From contig CAVSMC010000012.1 in the NCBI GenBank assembly GCA_963728935.1, positions 124,001 through 188,000 on the forward strand: 64,000 nt of DNA. The letters run 5' to 3'. The notes beneath the pieces are model-generated. The model did no database searches, was not told the DNA's origin, and saw only the letters and a list, made by a program, of their open reading frames with translations. The DNA comes from CAVSMC01 sp963728935 (GTDB lineage: Bacteria; Pseudomonadota; Gammaproteobacteria; Burkholderiales; Casimicrobiaceae). Made by a program: the position numbers and the translations under genes. The stretch's first letter is position 1; every line of letters begins with the position of its first letter. Of this stretch, positions 19,060-28,719 are shown piece after piece.

Positions 19060-20759
19060 TGCACCTGCTCTCGCGTCGTCTGAAGCGTTGCCGACCAACG
19101 TTGCTTGCGGCTATCGTGCTGACGAATGTCCGGGTCGTGATCGTGCTCGCGGCATGCGCGCTGTCCGCAGCGGCCGCGCCCGCCGCCCCGCCCGAGGCTC
19201 CGACGAGCGTACGTGAGCGCGTGCCGGTCGTAATCGCCAACCGGACGATCATCTCGCTTGCCGGTCCGATCGCCGGTTACAGCGCGCGCGATCGCGCCGC
19301 GGGCAGCATCGAGCGCATCGAGCGGGTGCTCGACAACGACAAGAACGCCGCGGTGACGACACAGCCGTCGTCGGACGGCACGCAAGTGCTCGTCGGCGGC
19401 AAGCCGGCGTTCCTCGTGACCGGTGCCGATATCGACGCGCAGATCGGCGAGACGACCGAGAACGTGGCACGCGAAGCGGCGAAACGGCTGCAAAGCGCGA
19501 TTGCGGAATACGCGGAGCAGCGAACGCTGCGCTACATGCTCGCTGCCGCGGCTTGGATCGCGCTTGCGACGCTGCTCGTCGCCGTTCTTCTTCGCTTGAT
19601 CTTCTTCGTCGACCGTCGACTCGGACAGTGGCTGTCGCAGCTTTCCGCTGCCCGGGCGCAGTCCGTGCACGTCAGCGGCGTCAGCGTGCTCGACCCCGCG
19701 CACGTCCAGGCGCTCACGCGTCGCATCGTGAGAATCGTCACATGGGTGCTCGCGCTCCTTGCCGCGTACGGCTGGCTCACGTTCACACTCACGCGCATCC
19801 CCTATACGCGGCCGTGGGGCGAGCACTTGGAGGGGAAGCTGCTCGCCATCCTGGTCGATGTCGCGCTCTCCATTGTCACCGCCTTACCTGGATTGACCGT
19901 CGCCGTGCTGGTCCTTCTCGTCGCGCGGGCGCTCGCCCGGCTCGTCGGCGTCTTCTTCGATCGGATCGAACAGGGGCGCATCACCGTCGGCGGGCTCGAC
20001 AGGGACACCGCGTTGCCGACCAAGCGGATCGTGGTCGTCGTCATCTGGCTGTTCGCGCTCGCGCTCGCATATCCCTATCTTCCGGGTGCCCAGACCGAGG
20101 CGTTCAAAGGATTGTCGGTGCTGGTCGGGTTGATGGTGTCGATCGGTGCGTCGGGGATCGTCGGACAGGCCGCGAGCGGCCTGATCCTGATGTATACGCG
20201 CACGCTGCGCGCCGGCGAATTCGTGCGCATCGGCGACACCGAGGGCAACGTCGCGGGCATCGGCCTGTTCACGACGCGCATCCGCACCGGCCTCGGCGAA
20301 GTGGTGCTGATGCCGAACTCGCTGATCCTGCAGAACGCGACACGCAACTATTCGCGCGCCGTGTCGGGTCGCGGCTGCGTCATCGACACGGTGGTCACGA
20401 TCGGCTACGCGACGCCCTGGCGACAGGTGCACGCGATGCTGCTGGAGGCGGCGCGGCGCATCGCCGACATCGCAGTCGATCCGGCGCCGTTCGTGCGTCA
20501 GACCGCATTGTCGGATTTCTACGTCGAATACCGGCTCGTCGCGCTTACGACCGCCGAAAGCGCGACGCAACGCGCCGATGTGCTCAACCGGTTGCACGCG
20601 ATGATCCAGGACGTGTTCAACGAGCACGACGTGCAGATCATGTCGCCGCATTACATGGCGGATCCGCCCGAGCCTCAGGTCGTTCCCAAGGCGCATTGGT
20701 ACGACGCTCCGGCGCAACCACCGGACGCCTCGGCGTCGCCGAACGATACGAAGCGATGA
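19059..20759 (+). CDS. Mechanosensitive ion channel, MscS family
   Basis: A 566-residue protein with an N-terminal signal-like helix (about residues 23-43), a periplasmic part (45-155), about five further membrane helices, and the MscS channel core near residues 330-545. The pore-lining helix reads GLMVSIGASGIVGQAASGLI, the glycine-alanine pattern of MscS TM3, and the beta domain has EFVRIGDTEGNVAGIGLF and VLMPNSLILQNATRNYSR. It is an inner-membrane tension-gated valve, longer than E. coli MscS. Its ATG overlaps the stop of the patatin gene, so the pair is translationally coupled. Confidence 0.9.
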   Translation: MHLLSRRLKRCRPTLLAAIVLTNVRVVIVLAACALSAAAAPAAPPEAPTSVRERVPVVIANRTIISLAGPIAGYSARDRAAGSIERIERVLDNDKNAAVTTQPSSDGTQVLVGGKPAFLVTGADIDAQIGETTENVAREAAKRLQSAIAEYAEQRTLRYMLAAAAWIALATLLVAVLLRLIFFVDRRLGQWLSQLSAARAQSVHVSGVSVLDPAHVQALTRRIVRIVTWVLALLAAYGWLTFTLTRIPYTRPWGEHLEGKLLAILVDVALSIVTALPGLTVAVLVLLVARALARLVGVFFDRIEQGRITVGGLDRDTALPTKRIVVVVIWLFALALAYPYLPGAQTEAFKGLSVLVGLMVSIGASGIVGQAASGLILMYTRTLRAGEFVRIGDTEGNVAGIGLFTTRIRTGLGEVVLMPNSLILQNATRNYSRAVSGRGCVIDTVVTIGYATPWRQVHAMLLEAARRIADIAVDPAPFVRQTALSDFYVEYRLVALTTAESATQRADVLNRLHAMIQDVFNEHDVQIMSPHYMADPPEPQVVPKAHWYDAPAQPPDASASPNDTKR

Positions 20760-20850
20760 GCGCGGCAGCGCGTCCGATGCGCTCGCCCTGGGGGAGCGCA
20801 CGGCCACGTCGATCGACGCGCAGGCGTGACGCTCGGCGGCGCTGTGCGTG

Positions 20851-21792
20851 CTACGGTACGAACGCCGCGACGTCCGGCGGAATCTCGCCGGCTTGCGCTC
20901 GCCGGAGCGCGTCGACGAACGCGCGCGCGACGAACTGCGGCCGCGGGAACGCGGCGATGTGAGGTGTCACCGTGACGTTGGGCGCGCTCCACCACGCGCT
21001 ATCCGCAGGCAGCGGCTCGGTCGCGAACACGTCGAGCGCGGCGCCGGCGACTCGGCGTGAACGCAACGCGTCGAGCAGCGCCGTTTCGTCGATCAACGGC
21101 GCGCGCGACGCGTTGATGACGTAAGCGCCGCGGGGGAGCGCAGCGAGACGCGCCGCATCGAGCAATCGCTTCGTCTGGTCGGTGAGCGGCAACAGCACGA
21201 CGAGGAAACGGCTCGCGGCGAGCACGGCGGCGAGACCCTCGAAGCCGCTCGCGATCGTCACGTCTCCGTCGTGCGCCGGGCGTGGCGAGCGCGTCCACGC
21301 GCTCACGCGGAAGCCGAGCGCGGCAAGCGCCTGCGCGCTCGCGCGGCCGAGCGGTCCGTAACCGAGCACGCCGATCGGCGCGTCGGTTTCGTCGCCGGGA
21401 AGCTCGCGAATCCATTGCCGCTCACGCTGGCGCTCGCGCAGCGTATCGAGCGAACGCCATTGCGCGAGCACCATCGCGGCGACGTATTGCGCCATCCGCC
21501 GCGCCTGCTGAGGATCGGCGACGCGAACCAGCGGCAGCCCCTGCGGAAGCCCTTTGCACGCGAGCAATCCGTCGACGCCGGCGCCGGGAGAAAAGCCGAA
21601 CCGCAGCCGCGTCATCGGCGGCAATGGCGACGCCGGTGCGCGCATGCAGATGAAGGCCTCGATGCGATCGTGCGGCGCCGTCGCGACGTCCCGATGGACA
21701 TCGATGCGCGAGTCGTGCTCGGTGATCAGCGCCAGAACGCGGTCGAGAAAGAAGTTGACGCCGGAAGCCAGAATCGCGGTCACGGCCGGCAC
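20851..21792 (-). CDS. D-isomer-specific 2-hydroxyacid dehydrogenase (GhrA-like)
   Basis: A 313-residue NAD(P)-dependent dehydrogenase. The Rossmann motif is GVLGYGPLGRASA near residue 140; the catalytic triad positions are visible as R in NASRAPLIDE, E in DVFATEPLP and H in VTPHIAA. The short length, the WRSLDTLRERQRERQW segment and the early FSPGAGVDGLL match the glyoxylate/hydroxypyruvate reductase A group. Cytosolic. Convergent with mscS and divergent from the TctC gene. Confidence 0.88.
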   Translation of the reverse strand: MPAVTAILASGVNFFLDRVLALITEHDSRIDVHRDVATAPHDRIEAFICMRAPASPLPPMTRLRFGFSPGAGVDGLLACKGLPQGLPLVRVADPQQARRMAQYVAAMVLAQWRSLDTLRERQRERQWIRELPGDETDAPIGVLGYGPLGRASAQALAALGFRVSAWTRSPRPAHDGDVTIASGFEGLAAVLAASRFLVVLLPLTDQTKRLLDAARLAALPRGAYVINASRAPLIDETALLDALRSRRVAGAALDVFATEPLPADSAWWSAPNVTVTPHIAAFPRPQFVARAFVDALRRAQAGEIPPDVAAFVP

Positions 21793-21865
21793 GATACACC
21801 GCTCGGCTTGACACGGCCAACGGCGCGCCGGTAACGTCGGCCGCTTGACGACGACGGAGACAGCG

Positions 21866-22870
21866 GTGGATGCAAGCGTCGGACCATTGCGACCATTGCG
21901 TGCATTGCGGGCGCTGCTGATCGCGCTCGTTGCGGCGATCGCGCCGCTTGCGAACGCGCAGGATGCGGCGGGCTATCCGACGCGACCGGTGAAGCTCGTC
22001 GTGCCGTATCCGCCGGGGGCGCTGACCGATTTGCTCGCGCGCGCGCTCGCGCAGCGGCTGTCCGACTCGCTCAAGCAGCCGTTCGTCGTCGAGAACAAGC
22101 CGGGCGCCGGAACGCTGGTCGGGGCGGAGTTCGTCGCGAAACAGCCAGCCGACGGCTACACGTTGCTGATGGCCACGTCGACGACGCTCGGCATCAGCCC
22201 GGCGCTCTACGCGAAGTCTCCGATCGATCCGGTGCGCGATTTCGCGCCCGTGTCGCAGGTCGGCGCCGTCAATTTCATCCTGATCGGCAACAACGATTTT
22301 CCGGCGAAGACGTTGCCGCAGCTCATCGCAGAGATCAAGCGCAACCCAGGCAAGTACTTCTACGCGTCGGTCGGCAACGGCAGCCCGCATCACCTGTTCA
22401 TGGAATCGCTGAAGACGACGCTCGGCCTCGATATCCAGCACGTGCCGTACAAGGGGACGCCGGCCGCGCTGCCCGATCTTTACACCGGCAAGGTGCAGAT
22501 CATGTTCGCCGATTTCACCGCGGCGGTCCCGGCGGTGAAGGGCGGCAAAGTGCGCGCGTTCGGCGCGTCGTCGGCTCGCCAGAGCACGCTCACGCCCGAC
22601 ATCGCGCCGATCGCCGCGACGGTGCCGGGCTTCGACTGGCAGGCGTGGCAAGGCATCGTGACGACGGCGGGAACGCCGAAGCCGATCGTCGACAAGCTCA
22701 ACGCGACGCTGCAGGCGATCCAATCGTCGCCCGAGTTCAAAGAGCAGCTTGCGAAGTTCGGCATGGACGGGGCAGCGCCTCATGGCGCCGAGCAGTTCGC
22801 GGCGATCATCAAAGCCGACGTGCCACGCTGGGCGCAGGCGGTGAAGGCATCCGGCGCGACGGTCGACTGA
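21866..22870 (+). CDS. TctC-family tripartite tricarboxylate transporter substrate-binding protein (Bug)
   Basis: A 334-residue periplasmic binding protein with a signal peptide (cleavage after ANAQ, about residue 34) and the Bug-family opening YPTRPVKLVVPYPPGALTDLL, then NKPGAGTLVGAEFVAKQPADGYT and PKPIVDKLNATL. It would bind a carboxylate in the periplasm; partner TctAB membrane genes are absent, as usual for the many orphan Bug proteins of betaproteobacteria. GTG 21866 is chosen because GGAGA lies 6 bases before it; an in-frame TTG exists at 21845. The next gene starts on the stop (TGATG), so its amidohydrolase may process the imported compound. Confidence 0.9.
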   Translation: MDASVGPLRPLRALRALLIALVAAIAPLANAQDAAGYPTRPVKLVVPYPPGALTDLLARALAQRLSDSLKQPFVVENKPGAGTLVGAEFVAKQPADGYTLLMATSTTLGISPALYAKSPIDPVRDFAPVSQVGAVNFILIGNNDFPAKTLPQLIAEIKRNPGKYFYASVGNGSPHHLFMESLKTTLGLDIQHVPYKGTPAALPDLYTGKVQIMFADFTAAVPAVKGGKVRAFGASSARQSTLTPDIAPIAATVPGFDWQAWQGIVTTAGTPKPIVDKLNATLQAIQSSPEFKEQLAKFGMDGAAPHGAEQFAAIIKADVPRWAQAVKASGATVD

Positions 22871-23883
22871 TGGGAACGCGCAAGATGAGCCCTCTCGAAA
22901 GCCCGGTCATCGACGTTCACACGCACGTGCTGACCGAAGCATGGTTCTCGCTGCTGAAGGAGCATGGCGCGCCGCGCTACACGGTGAAGGAGGTGTCGGG
23001 CGGGCTGCGCGCGATCCATCTCGACGGCGCGCCGTTCATGACGCCGGTGCCCGCGATGTTCGACTACGACCTGCGCATCCGGACGATGGACGAGCATGGC
23101 GTCGACGTCGCCATCGTGTCGCTGACGTGTCCGAACGTATTCTGGGGCGCCGCCGAGGTGAGCCTGCAAGCGGCGCGGATCATGAACGACGACATGCGGG
23201 CGGCGCGCGTCGCGTATCCGGACCGCATCCGATGGTTCGCGTCGCTGCCGTGGCAGTACCCGGAGCTCGCAGCCGCCGAGCTTCGCCGCGCGCTCGCGGC
23301 CGGTTGCTCGGGCGTGATGGTGCTCGCGAACATCGACGGCGCGTCGCTCACCGATCCGAAGTTCGCGCCGGTCTGGCAAGCGATCGACGATGCCGGGCTT
23401 CCGGTGCTCGTGCACCCGACGGCGCCGCCGGGCGTCGGCGAGCTCGACATGGTGCGCTTCCAGCTGACCGCGTCGATCGGATTCACCGTCGACACGACGC
23501 TCGCGCTGGCTCGCATGATCTACGACGGCTTTTTCGAGCGCTACACGAAGCTCGCGATCATCGGTTCGCATGGCGGTGGTTACCTGCCGTATGTGATCGC
23601 GCGCATGGACCAGTGCTTCAACAACATCCCCGCGTGCCGCGAGAAGATCGCGCGGCGGCCGAGCGAATACCTCGAGCGCTTCTATGTCGATGCCGTGCTG
23701 TTTTCGCCGGAGGCGCTCGCGCTCTGCGTCGAGGTGATGGGCGCCGATCACGTTCTGTACGGCTCCGATTACCCGCACACGATCGGTGATATGCCCGGCT
23801 GCCTCGCCCGCGTCGACGCGCTTTCGACGGTGACGCGGCACAAGATCCGCGGCTTCAACGCGCGGCGAGTGTTCGCGATCTGA
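22870..23883 (+). CDS. Amidohydrolase family protein (ACMSD-like)
   Basis: A 337-residue metal-dependent hydrolase/decarboxylase of the amidohydrolase_2 (aminocarboxymuconate-semialdehyde decarboxylase) group. The metal motif HTH is in VIDVHTHVL (residues 13-20), a further histidine in VLVHPTAPP, another in IIGSHGGGYLPY, and the aspartate in LYGSDYPHTIG. Substrate unknown; the preceding TctC gene, with a one-base overlap, suggests the pair handles one carboxylate. The frame is open upstream, but ATG 22870 is where homology starts. Confidence 0.88.
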   Translation: MGTRKMSPLESPVIDVHTHVLTEAWFSLLKEHGAPRYTVKEVSGGLRAIHLDGAPFMTPVPAMFDYDLRIRTMDEHGVDVAIVSLTCPNVFWGAAEVSLQAARIMNDDMRAARVAYPDRIRWFASLPWQYPELAAAELRRALAAGCSGVMVLANIDGASLTDPKFAPVWQAIDDAGLPVLVHPTAPPGVGELDMVRFQLTASIGFTVDTTLALARMIYDGFFERYTKLAIIGSHGGGYLPYVIARMDQCFNNIPACREKIARRPSEYLERFYVDAVLFSPEALALCVEVMGADHVLYGSDYPHTIGDMPGCLARVDALSTVTRHKIRGFNARRVFAI

Positions 23884-23991
23884 CGGCAATGCGCGCGCGT
23901 CGCTTCGATCGCGCGGACACCGCTCGTCGCTTGTCTCGGCACGTTGACGATGGCGTCCGAGCGCGCGTTCTTCTGGCGCCGGTCGACGACG

Positions 23992-25161
23992 TCACGCCGA
24001 CGCCAGCAAGCGCGCGAGCGAGAACGGCGCGAGCGCGGAAGGCTTCGTCCCGTCGATCGCCCATTGCGCGAGTGCTTCGCCGACCGCCGCCGAATGCTTG
24101 AAGCCGTGACCCGAGCACGGCGAAGCGATCAGCACGCGCGTCGATTCGGGGTGCGTGTCGATCACGAAGCCGAAATCCGGCGTCACCGTGTACAGGCACG
24201 TCGTCGTGCGCATGCAACGCGTGAGCGCCGGCAGATACGTCGCGAGCGTTTGTCGCATCGCCTCGATTTCTCCGTCGCCGACCGTGCGGTCGCACGCGTC
24301 GGCGGTGGTCGTCGCGGCAAATGTCTCGCTGCTGACCTTGACGCCGCCATCGGGTCCGTCGATCGCCGGGAAGCCGTATACGCCGCGTGTTCCCTGCGGC
24401 AGCTCCCAGATGAAGATCGGGAAATTCGAAGCGACGAACGGCGCGATCGATCCTTCGACGTCGAACCAGAACAGCGTCTGGCGGTACACGCGGAAGCACG
24501 CCGCCAGCCGCGCATCGATCAGCGTCGGCAGCCACGGTCCGGCGGCGACGATCAGCACGTCGGCTTCGAGCCGATCGTGGTTGGTGGCCACGCGAACGCC
24601 GTCGGCCGTTGGCTCGAACGCGGTGACCGTCGCGTTACAGACAATCTCGGCGCCATGCCGGCGCGCGAGCGCAAGATGCGCGCGTATGCACGCTTCGGGC
24701 CGCAGAAATCCGGCGCTCGGCTCGAAATAGCCGCATTCGTCGTCACCGACGCGAAACGGCGGGAAGCGCCGCCGCATTTCGTTCGCGTCGAGAACCTCGT
24801 GCGCGATTCCGAAGCGCTGCGCGGCGGCGACGGTGTTGGCGAAGAAATTCGCGACGTGCGTCTCGGCGGAGGTCGTCGCACTCGAGATGATGAGGCCGCC
24901 GTTGGTCGTGAGCAGATCCTCGCCGGACTCTTGCTCGAGCGTGCGCCAAAGCTCGTGCGAGCGCATCGCGAGCGGCGTGTAGTGCGCGCCCTCGCCGATC
25001 GCGAGCCGCGTAATGCGCGTCTCGCCGTGCGACGATCCGCTGGCATGCGGCGGACAGAGGCGGTCGATGCCGAGAACGCGGCGCCGACGTTTCGCGAGCT
25101 GGTAGAGCGTCGCGCTGCCGCTCGCGCCGAGTCCAAGCACGATCGCGTCGAATCGTTTCAT
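23992..25161 (-). CDS. Monomeric sarcosine oxidase / N-methyltryptophan oxidase-like flavoenzyme
   Basis: A 389-residue FAD enzyme of the MSOX/MTOX family. The dinucleotide motif GLGASGSATLYQLAKR is at the N-terminus, followed by the HASGSSHGETRITRLA block. The covalent flavin cysteine of the family is conserved in TTCLYTVTPD, and SGHGFKHSAAVGE lies near the C-terminus. Such enzymes oxidise secondary amines (sarcosine, N-methyl amino acids) to aldehyde, amine and H2O2. The substrate here is not certain. Start chosen at ATG 25161, two residues before the FAD motif region begins. Confidence 0.88.
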   Translation of the reverse strand: MKRFDAIVLGLGASGSATLYQLAKRRRRVLGIDRLCPPHASGSSHGETRITRLAIGEGAHYTPLAMRSHELWRTLEQESGEDLLTTNGGLIISSATTSAETHVANFFANTVAAAQRFGIAHEVLDANEMRRRFPPFRVGDDECGYFEPSAGFLRPEACIRAHLALARRHGAEIVCNATVTAFEPTADGVRVATNHDRLEADVLIVAAGPWLPTLIDARLAACFRVYRQTLFWFDVEGSIAPFVASNFPIFIWELPQGTRGVYGFPAIDGPDGGVKVSSETFAATTTADACDRTVGDGEIEAMRQTLATYLPALTRCMRTTTCLYTVTPDFGFVIDTHPESTRVLIASPCSGHGFKHSAAVGEALAQWAIDGTKPSALAPFSLARLLASA

Positions 25162-25306
25162 GCCGATGTCGTATGTCGTGTCATCCGAACGACGGCACCG
25201 ACTACTACACCATAGCCGCTGGCCGCTGTCGATCGCCTCGCTCGCCGGCGCGCAGCGCACGCTCGGTCAGGGCTCCGTCGGACAGCCTCCTATAATCGGC
25301 ACCGCC

Positions 25307-27049
25307 ATGCGCCCCGTCTCGTTCATCGTCGCCGCTTGCGCGCTCGCCGCGACGGCGCACGCGCAACTCGCGCCGCCCGCCGAGCGGCCTTCGGGGTGGA
25401 CCGACAAGGCGCCGGTCGCCGCGAAACGGTTCCTCGTCGCTTCGGCGAATCCTCTTGCGACCGACGCCGGTTACCGAATCCTCGCGCAGGGTGGGAGCGC
25501 CGTCGACGCGGCGATCGCCGTCCAGCTCGTGCTGAATCTTGTCGAGCCGCAGAGCTCCGGCATCGGCGGCGGCGCGTTCATGCTGGTGCACGACGCAAAG
25601 GCGCGGCGCCTCGTTGCCTACGACGGCCGCGAGACCGCTCCGTCCGCGGCGAAGCCTGATCGCTTCCTCGGCGCCGACGGCAAGCCGCTCGGATTCCTCG
25701 ACGCGGTGGTCGGTGGGCGCTCGGTGGGCGTGCCCGGAACCGTCGCGCTGCTTGCACAAGCGCACCGGCGTCACGGGCGCCTCGCGTGGGCACGGTTGTT
25801 CGAGCCCGCGATCGCGCTCGCCGAAAACGGTTTTGCGGTTTCGCCGAGGCTTCACGCGCTGCTCGCCTCCGAGACGAGACTTACGCAACCACGTGCACGC
25901 GCGTACTTCTACGGTGCAGATGGCAAAGCGCGGCCGATCGGCCACGTGCTGCGCAATCCCGCTTTCGCCGCGACGCTGCGAGCGATCGCCGCTGGCGGCG
26001 CGGCGGCGTTCTACGACGGCGCCATCGCGCGCGACATCGTCGCGACGGCTCGCGAGCATCCGACCAATCCGGGCGATCTCACGCTCGCCGATCTCGCCGC
26101 CTATCGGGTGAAGGTCCGCGAGCCGATCTGCGGTACGTACCGGCGATACAAGGTCTGCGGAATGCCACCGCCATCGTCGGGGGCCATCACGTCGCTGCAG
26201 ATCCTTGCGCTGCTGGAGCGCTACGACGTCGCATCGATGCAGCCCGCCTCGTTTTTTGCCGTGCACTTCATCAGCGAAGCGGGCCGTCTTGCGTACGCGG
26301 ACCGCGGCGCGTATATCGCCGATCCCGATTTCGTCGCACCGCCCGCCGGCCTGCTCGACCCGGAATATCTCGCGCGTCGCGGCGAGCTCGTTCGCGCCGA
26401 CGCGAGCATCGGGCATGCGAACGCCGGCGTTCCGGCGCGAGACGCAGCATCGGCTCGCCGCGTCGGGTTCGGCGAGCACGCGGCGCTCGAATTTCCGTCG
26501 ACGTCGCACATGTCGATCGTCGATCGGTACGGCAATGCCGTCGCGATGACGACGACGATCGAGGATGCCTTCGGCAGCCGTCTGATGACCGCGGGCGGGT
26601 TCCTGCTCAACAACGAGCTCACCGATTTCTCGTTCGCGCCCACATCAGGCGGCTTGCCGGTCGCCAATCGCGTCGAAGCCGGCAAGCGGCCGCGCTCGTC
26701 GATGGCGCCGACGATCGTATACGATGCCGCGGGCCGGCTGTTCATGGTGACGGGCTCGCCGGGCGGAAGCGCGATCATCAACTTCGTCGTGAAGACGCTC
26801 GTCGGCGTGATCGACTGGAAGCTCGATCCGCAGCGCGCGCTCGCGTTGCCGAACTTCGGCAGCCGCAACGGGCCGACCGAGCTCGAGAAGGACACCGCCG
26901 TCGTCGCGCTCGCGCCGAAGCTTGCCGCGATCGGCCACGATGTCGAAGTGAGCGATCAAACGAGCGGCGCGCAGGCGATCGTGCGCACGAAGTCCGGCTG
27001 GATCGGCGGCGCCGATCCGCGTCGAGAGGGATCGGTGAAGGGCGATTGA
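25307..27049 (+). CDS. ggt: Gamma-glutamyltransferase
   Basis: A 580-residue periplasmic or secreted Ntn-hydrolase precursor that cleaves glutathione and other gamma-glutamyl compounds. Signal peptide about 1-20 (ends AHAQ). The large-subunit motifs SSGIGGGAFMLVHD and YDGRETAP are present. The autocatalytic nucleophile is Thr399 (PSTSHMSIVDRYG), where the chain is cut into two subunits; the small subunit contains TTTIEDAFGS, NNELTDFS and GSPGGSAII. A TATAAT hexamer lies 10 bases before the ATG (25291-25296) but no good -35 accompanies it, so I do not call a promoter. Confidence 0.93.
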   Translation: MRPVSFIVAACALAATAHAQLAPPAERPSGWTDKAPVAAKRFLVASANPLATDAGYRILAQGGSAVDAAIAVQLVLNLVEPQSSGIGGGAFMLVHDAKARRLVAYDGRETAPSAAKPDRFLGADGKPLGFLDAVVGGRSVGVPGTVALLAQAHRRHGRLAWARLFEPAIALAENGFAVSPRLHALLASETRLTQPRARAYFYGADGKARPIGHVLRNPAFAATLRAIAAGGAAAFYDGAIARDIVATAREHPTNPGDLTLADLAAYRVKVREPICGTYRRYKVCGMPPPSSGAITSLQILALLERYDVASMQPASFFAVHFISEAGRLAYADRGAYIADPDFVAPPAGLLDPEYLARRGELVRADASIGHANAGVPARDAASARRVGFGEHAALEFPSTSHMSIVDRYGNAVAMTTTIEDAFGSRLMTAGGFLLNNELTDFSFAPTSGGLPVANRVEAGKRPRSSMAPTIVYDAAGRLFMVTGSPGGSAIINFVVKTLVGVIDWKLDPQRALALPNFGSRNGPTELEKDTAVVALAPKLAAIGHDVEVSDQTSGAQAIVRTKSGWIGGADPRREGSVKGD

Positions 27050-27082
27050 CGGGCGATCACGCCCGCGAAATGGGGAGTTGCA

Positions 27083-27679
27083 ATGCCGACCGATCTCATC
27101 TCCGCCACCATCGTGCTGGTCCTCGTGACCGATCCGTTCGGCAACGTTCCGATCGTCGTCGCTGCGCTGCGCGGCGTGCCTCGCGAGCGCAGGCTCGCCG
27201 TGGTGATTCGCGAGTGCGCGATCGCCTACTTCCTGTTGCTCGCCTTCCTGTTCGGCGGCAAGGCCTTCCTTACGCTGATGCAACTCTCCGAGGCGTCATT
27301 CAGCATCGCCGGCGGCGTGATCCTCTTCCTGATTGCGCTGCGGATGATATTTCCGCGATCGGAGCCGATGGACGCCCCTGCGGGCGAGCCGTTCATCGTG
27401 CCGCTCGCCGTTCCCGCGATCGCAGGGCCGTCGGCGCTCGCGACGGTGATGTTGATGGCGTCGCGCTCGCCGGATCGGCTGTTCGAGCTCGTCGGGGCGA
27501 TCACCGTCGCGATGGCGATCAGCGTCATCGTGCTCGCCGCGTCGGATCGCGTGCAGCGCATCATCGGCGAGCGCGGCGTGCTCGCGCTCGAGAAGCTGAT
27601 GGGCCTCGTGTTGACGGCGATCGCGGTGGAGATGCTGCTCACCGGCATCCGCGCGTTCGTCGAACAGCTCGCGCGGTGA
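27083..27679 (+). CDS. MarC family integral membrane protein
   Basis: A 198-residue inner-membrane protein with six hydrophobic helices. The opening LVLVTDPFGNVPIVV, the middle PLAVPAIAGPSALATVMLM and the final LEKLMGLVLTAIAVEMLLTGI are MarC-family signatures. The function of the family is not established; the early link to multiple antibiotic resistance was withdrawn. It follows ggt by 33 bases with a GGGGAG ribosome-binding site. Confidence 0.9.
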   Translation: MPTDLISATIVLVLVTDPFGNVPIVVAALRGVPRERRLAVVIRECAIAYFLLLAFLFGGKAFLTLMQLSEASFSIAGGVILFLIALRMIFPRSEPMDAPAGEPFIVPLAVPAIAGPSALATVMLMASRSPDRLFELVGAITVAMAISVIVLAASDRVQRIIGERGVLALEKLMGLVLTAIAVEMLLTGIRAFVEQLAR

Positions 27680-27685
27680 CAGACG

Positions 27686-28606
27686 CTACGCGGGTGTGAG
27701 ATGGCCGTGCACGCGGCGCGCCGCGCCCGCGTGCTCGAGCTCGCCGACGATCGCTTCGGCGAGGCGAGCCGCCGGCAAGCGGAAGAACAGCGCATTGAAA
27801 TCGCGGTAGATCCCCACGCGTTCCATCAGCGGTGCGAGCTCGTCGATCGCGAGCCGCTGATGGTCGAGCAACGTGAACATCAGGATCACCTTGAGCGCGT
27901 GGCGCGCCATGCGCAGCGAATCGGCTTCGAACGCGGCGATGCGATCGAACGCGCGGTCGAGCGCGGCATTGACGTCGAGAAAGGGCTCGCCGTGACCGGG
28001 AATGACAATGCGGATCGGCAGCCGCGCGAGCATCTCCATCGTCGCGCGCGTCGCCGGCAACGCGTTTTTGTCGATCTCGGGCGGCATCACGAAGCCGAAG
28101 CCGCGTTCCCAGAGCGCGTCGCCCGAAATCAGGATGCCGTGCTCGGGATTCCAGAACACGAGCGCGCCCATGTCGTGGCCGGGCGCGGCGAGCGCCTGCC
28201 ATTCGAGCTCGCCCCAAACGTGCGTCGAGCCGGCGACGATGAGCTCGTCGGCGCGAAAGCGGTCCACCGACTGGCCGGCGTACTCGTACAGCAGCGCCTT
28301 GTCGTCCCAGCGCTCGACGGCCTTGTCCTCGGCCTCGGGAATCGCGATCGGACAGCGATACTTCGCGGCGACCGCCGCGTTGCCGCCAATGTGGTCGGAA
28401 TGGCAGTGCGTGTTGACGATCTTTTCCAGCCGGTCGTTGCCGATGCCGCGCGCGGTAGCAAGCAACGCGAGCGTCAACGGAGCATGCCGAACGTATCCGG
28501 TGTCGACCAGCACGTGGCCATCGCGACTTTTCAACACGACGTTGTTCGACGACAGCCAGTCGCGAACGAACACGTGGACTTGCGCAGGAAGCGAAACGGC
28601 CGTCAT
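27686..28606 (-). CDS. Metallo-beta-lactamase fold hydrolase
   Basis: A 306-residue MBL-fold protein. The metal motif is NTHCHSDHIGGN near residue 66, with further ligands in APGHDMGALV, ISGDALWERG and VIPGHGEPF. It is closest to the quinoprotein relay-system or generic Zn hydrolase type, and the substrate is unknown. Cytosolic by lack of a signal peptide. Its start faces the decayed kinase remnant; its 3' end is convergent with marC and only six bases apart. Confidence 0.85.
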   Translation of the reverse strand: MTAVSLPAQVHVFVRDWLSSNNVVLKSRDGHVLVDTGYVRHAPLTLALLATARGIGNDRLEKIVNTHCHSDHIGGNAAVAAKYRCPIAIPEAEDKAVERWDDKALLYEYAGQSVDRFRADELIVAGSTHVWGELEWQALAAPGHDMGALVFWNPEHGILISGDALWERGFGFVMPPEIDKNALPATRATMEMLARLPIRIVIPGHGEPFLDVNAALDRAFDRIAAFEADSLRMARHALKVILMFTLLDHQRLAIDELAPLMERVGIYRDFNALFFRLPAARLAEAIVGELEHAGAARRVHGHLTPA

Positions 28607-28719
28607 GACCGAAGGTAACGGCGGTGATCGCGACCGCCGGCGTTGTCATTCGAACGAAGCGGACGATCCGCTTCAGCGAAGCGTCGATCGTACCACCGGC
28701 GTCGCGTTGCGCGGCGACG

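Noticed and set aside
25268..25296. A full promoter before ggt based on TATAAT at 25291
   Set aside because: No acceptable -35 hexamer at 16-18 bases, and the box would leave almost no leader before the ATG.
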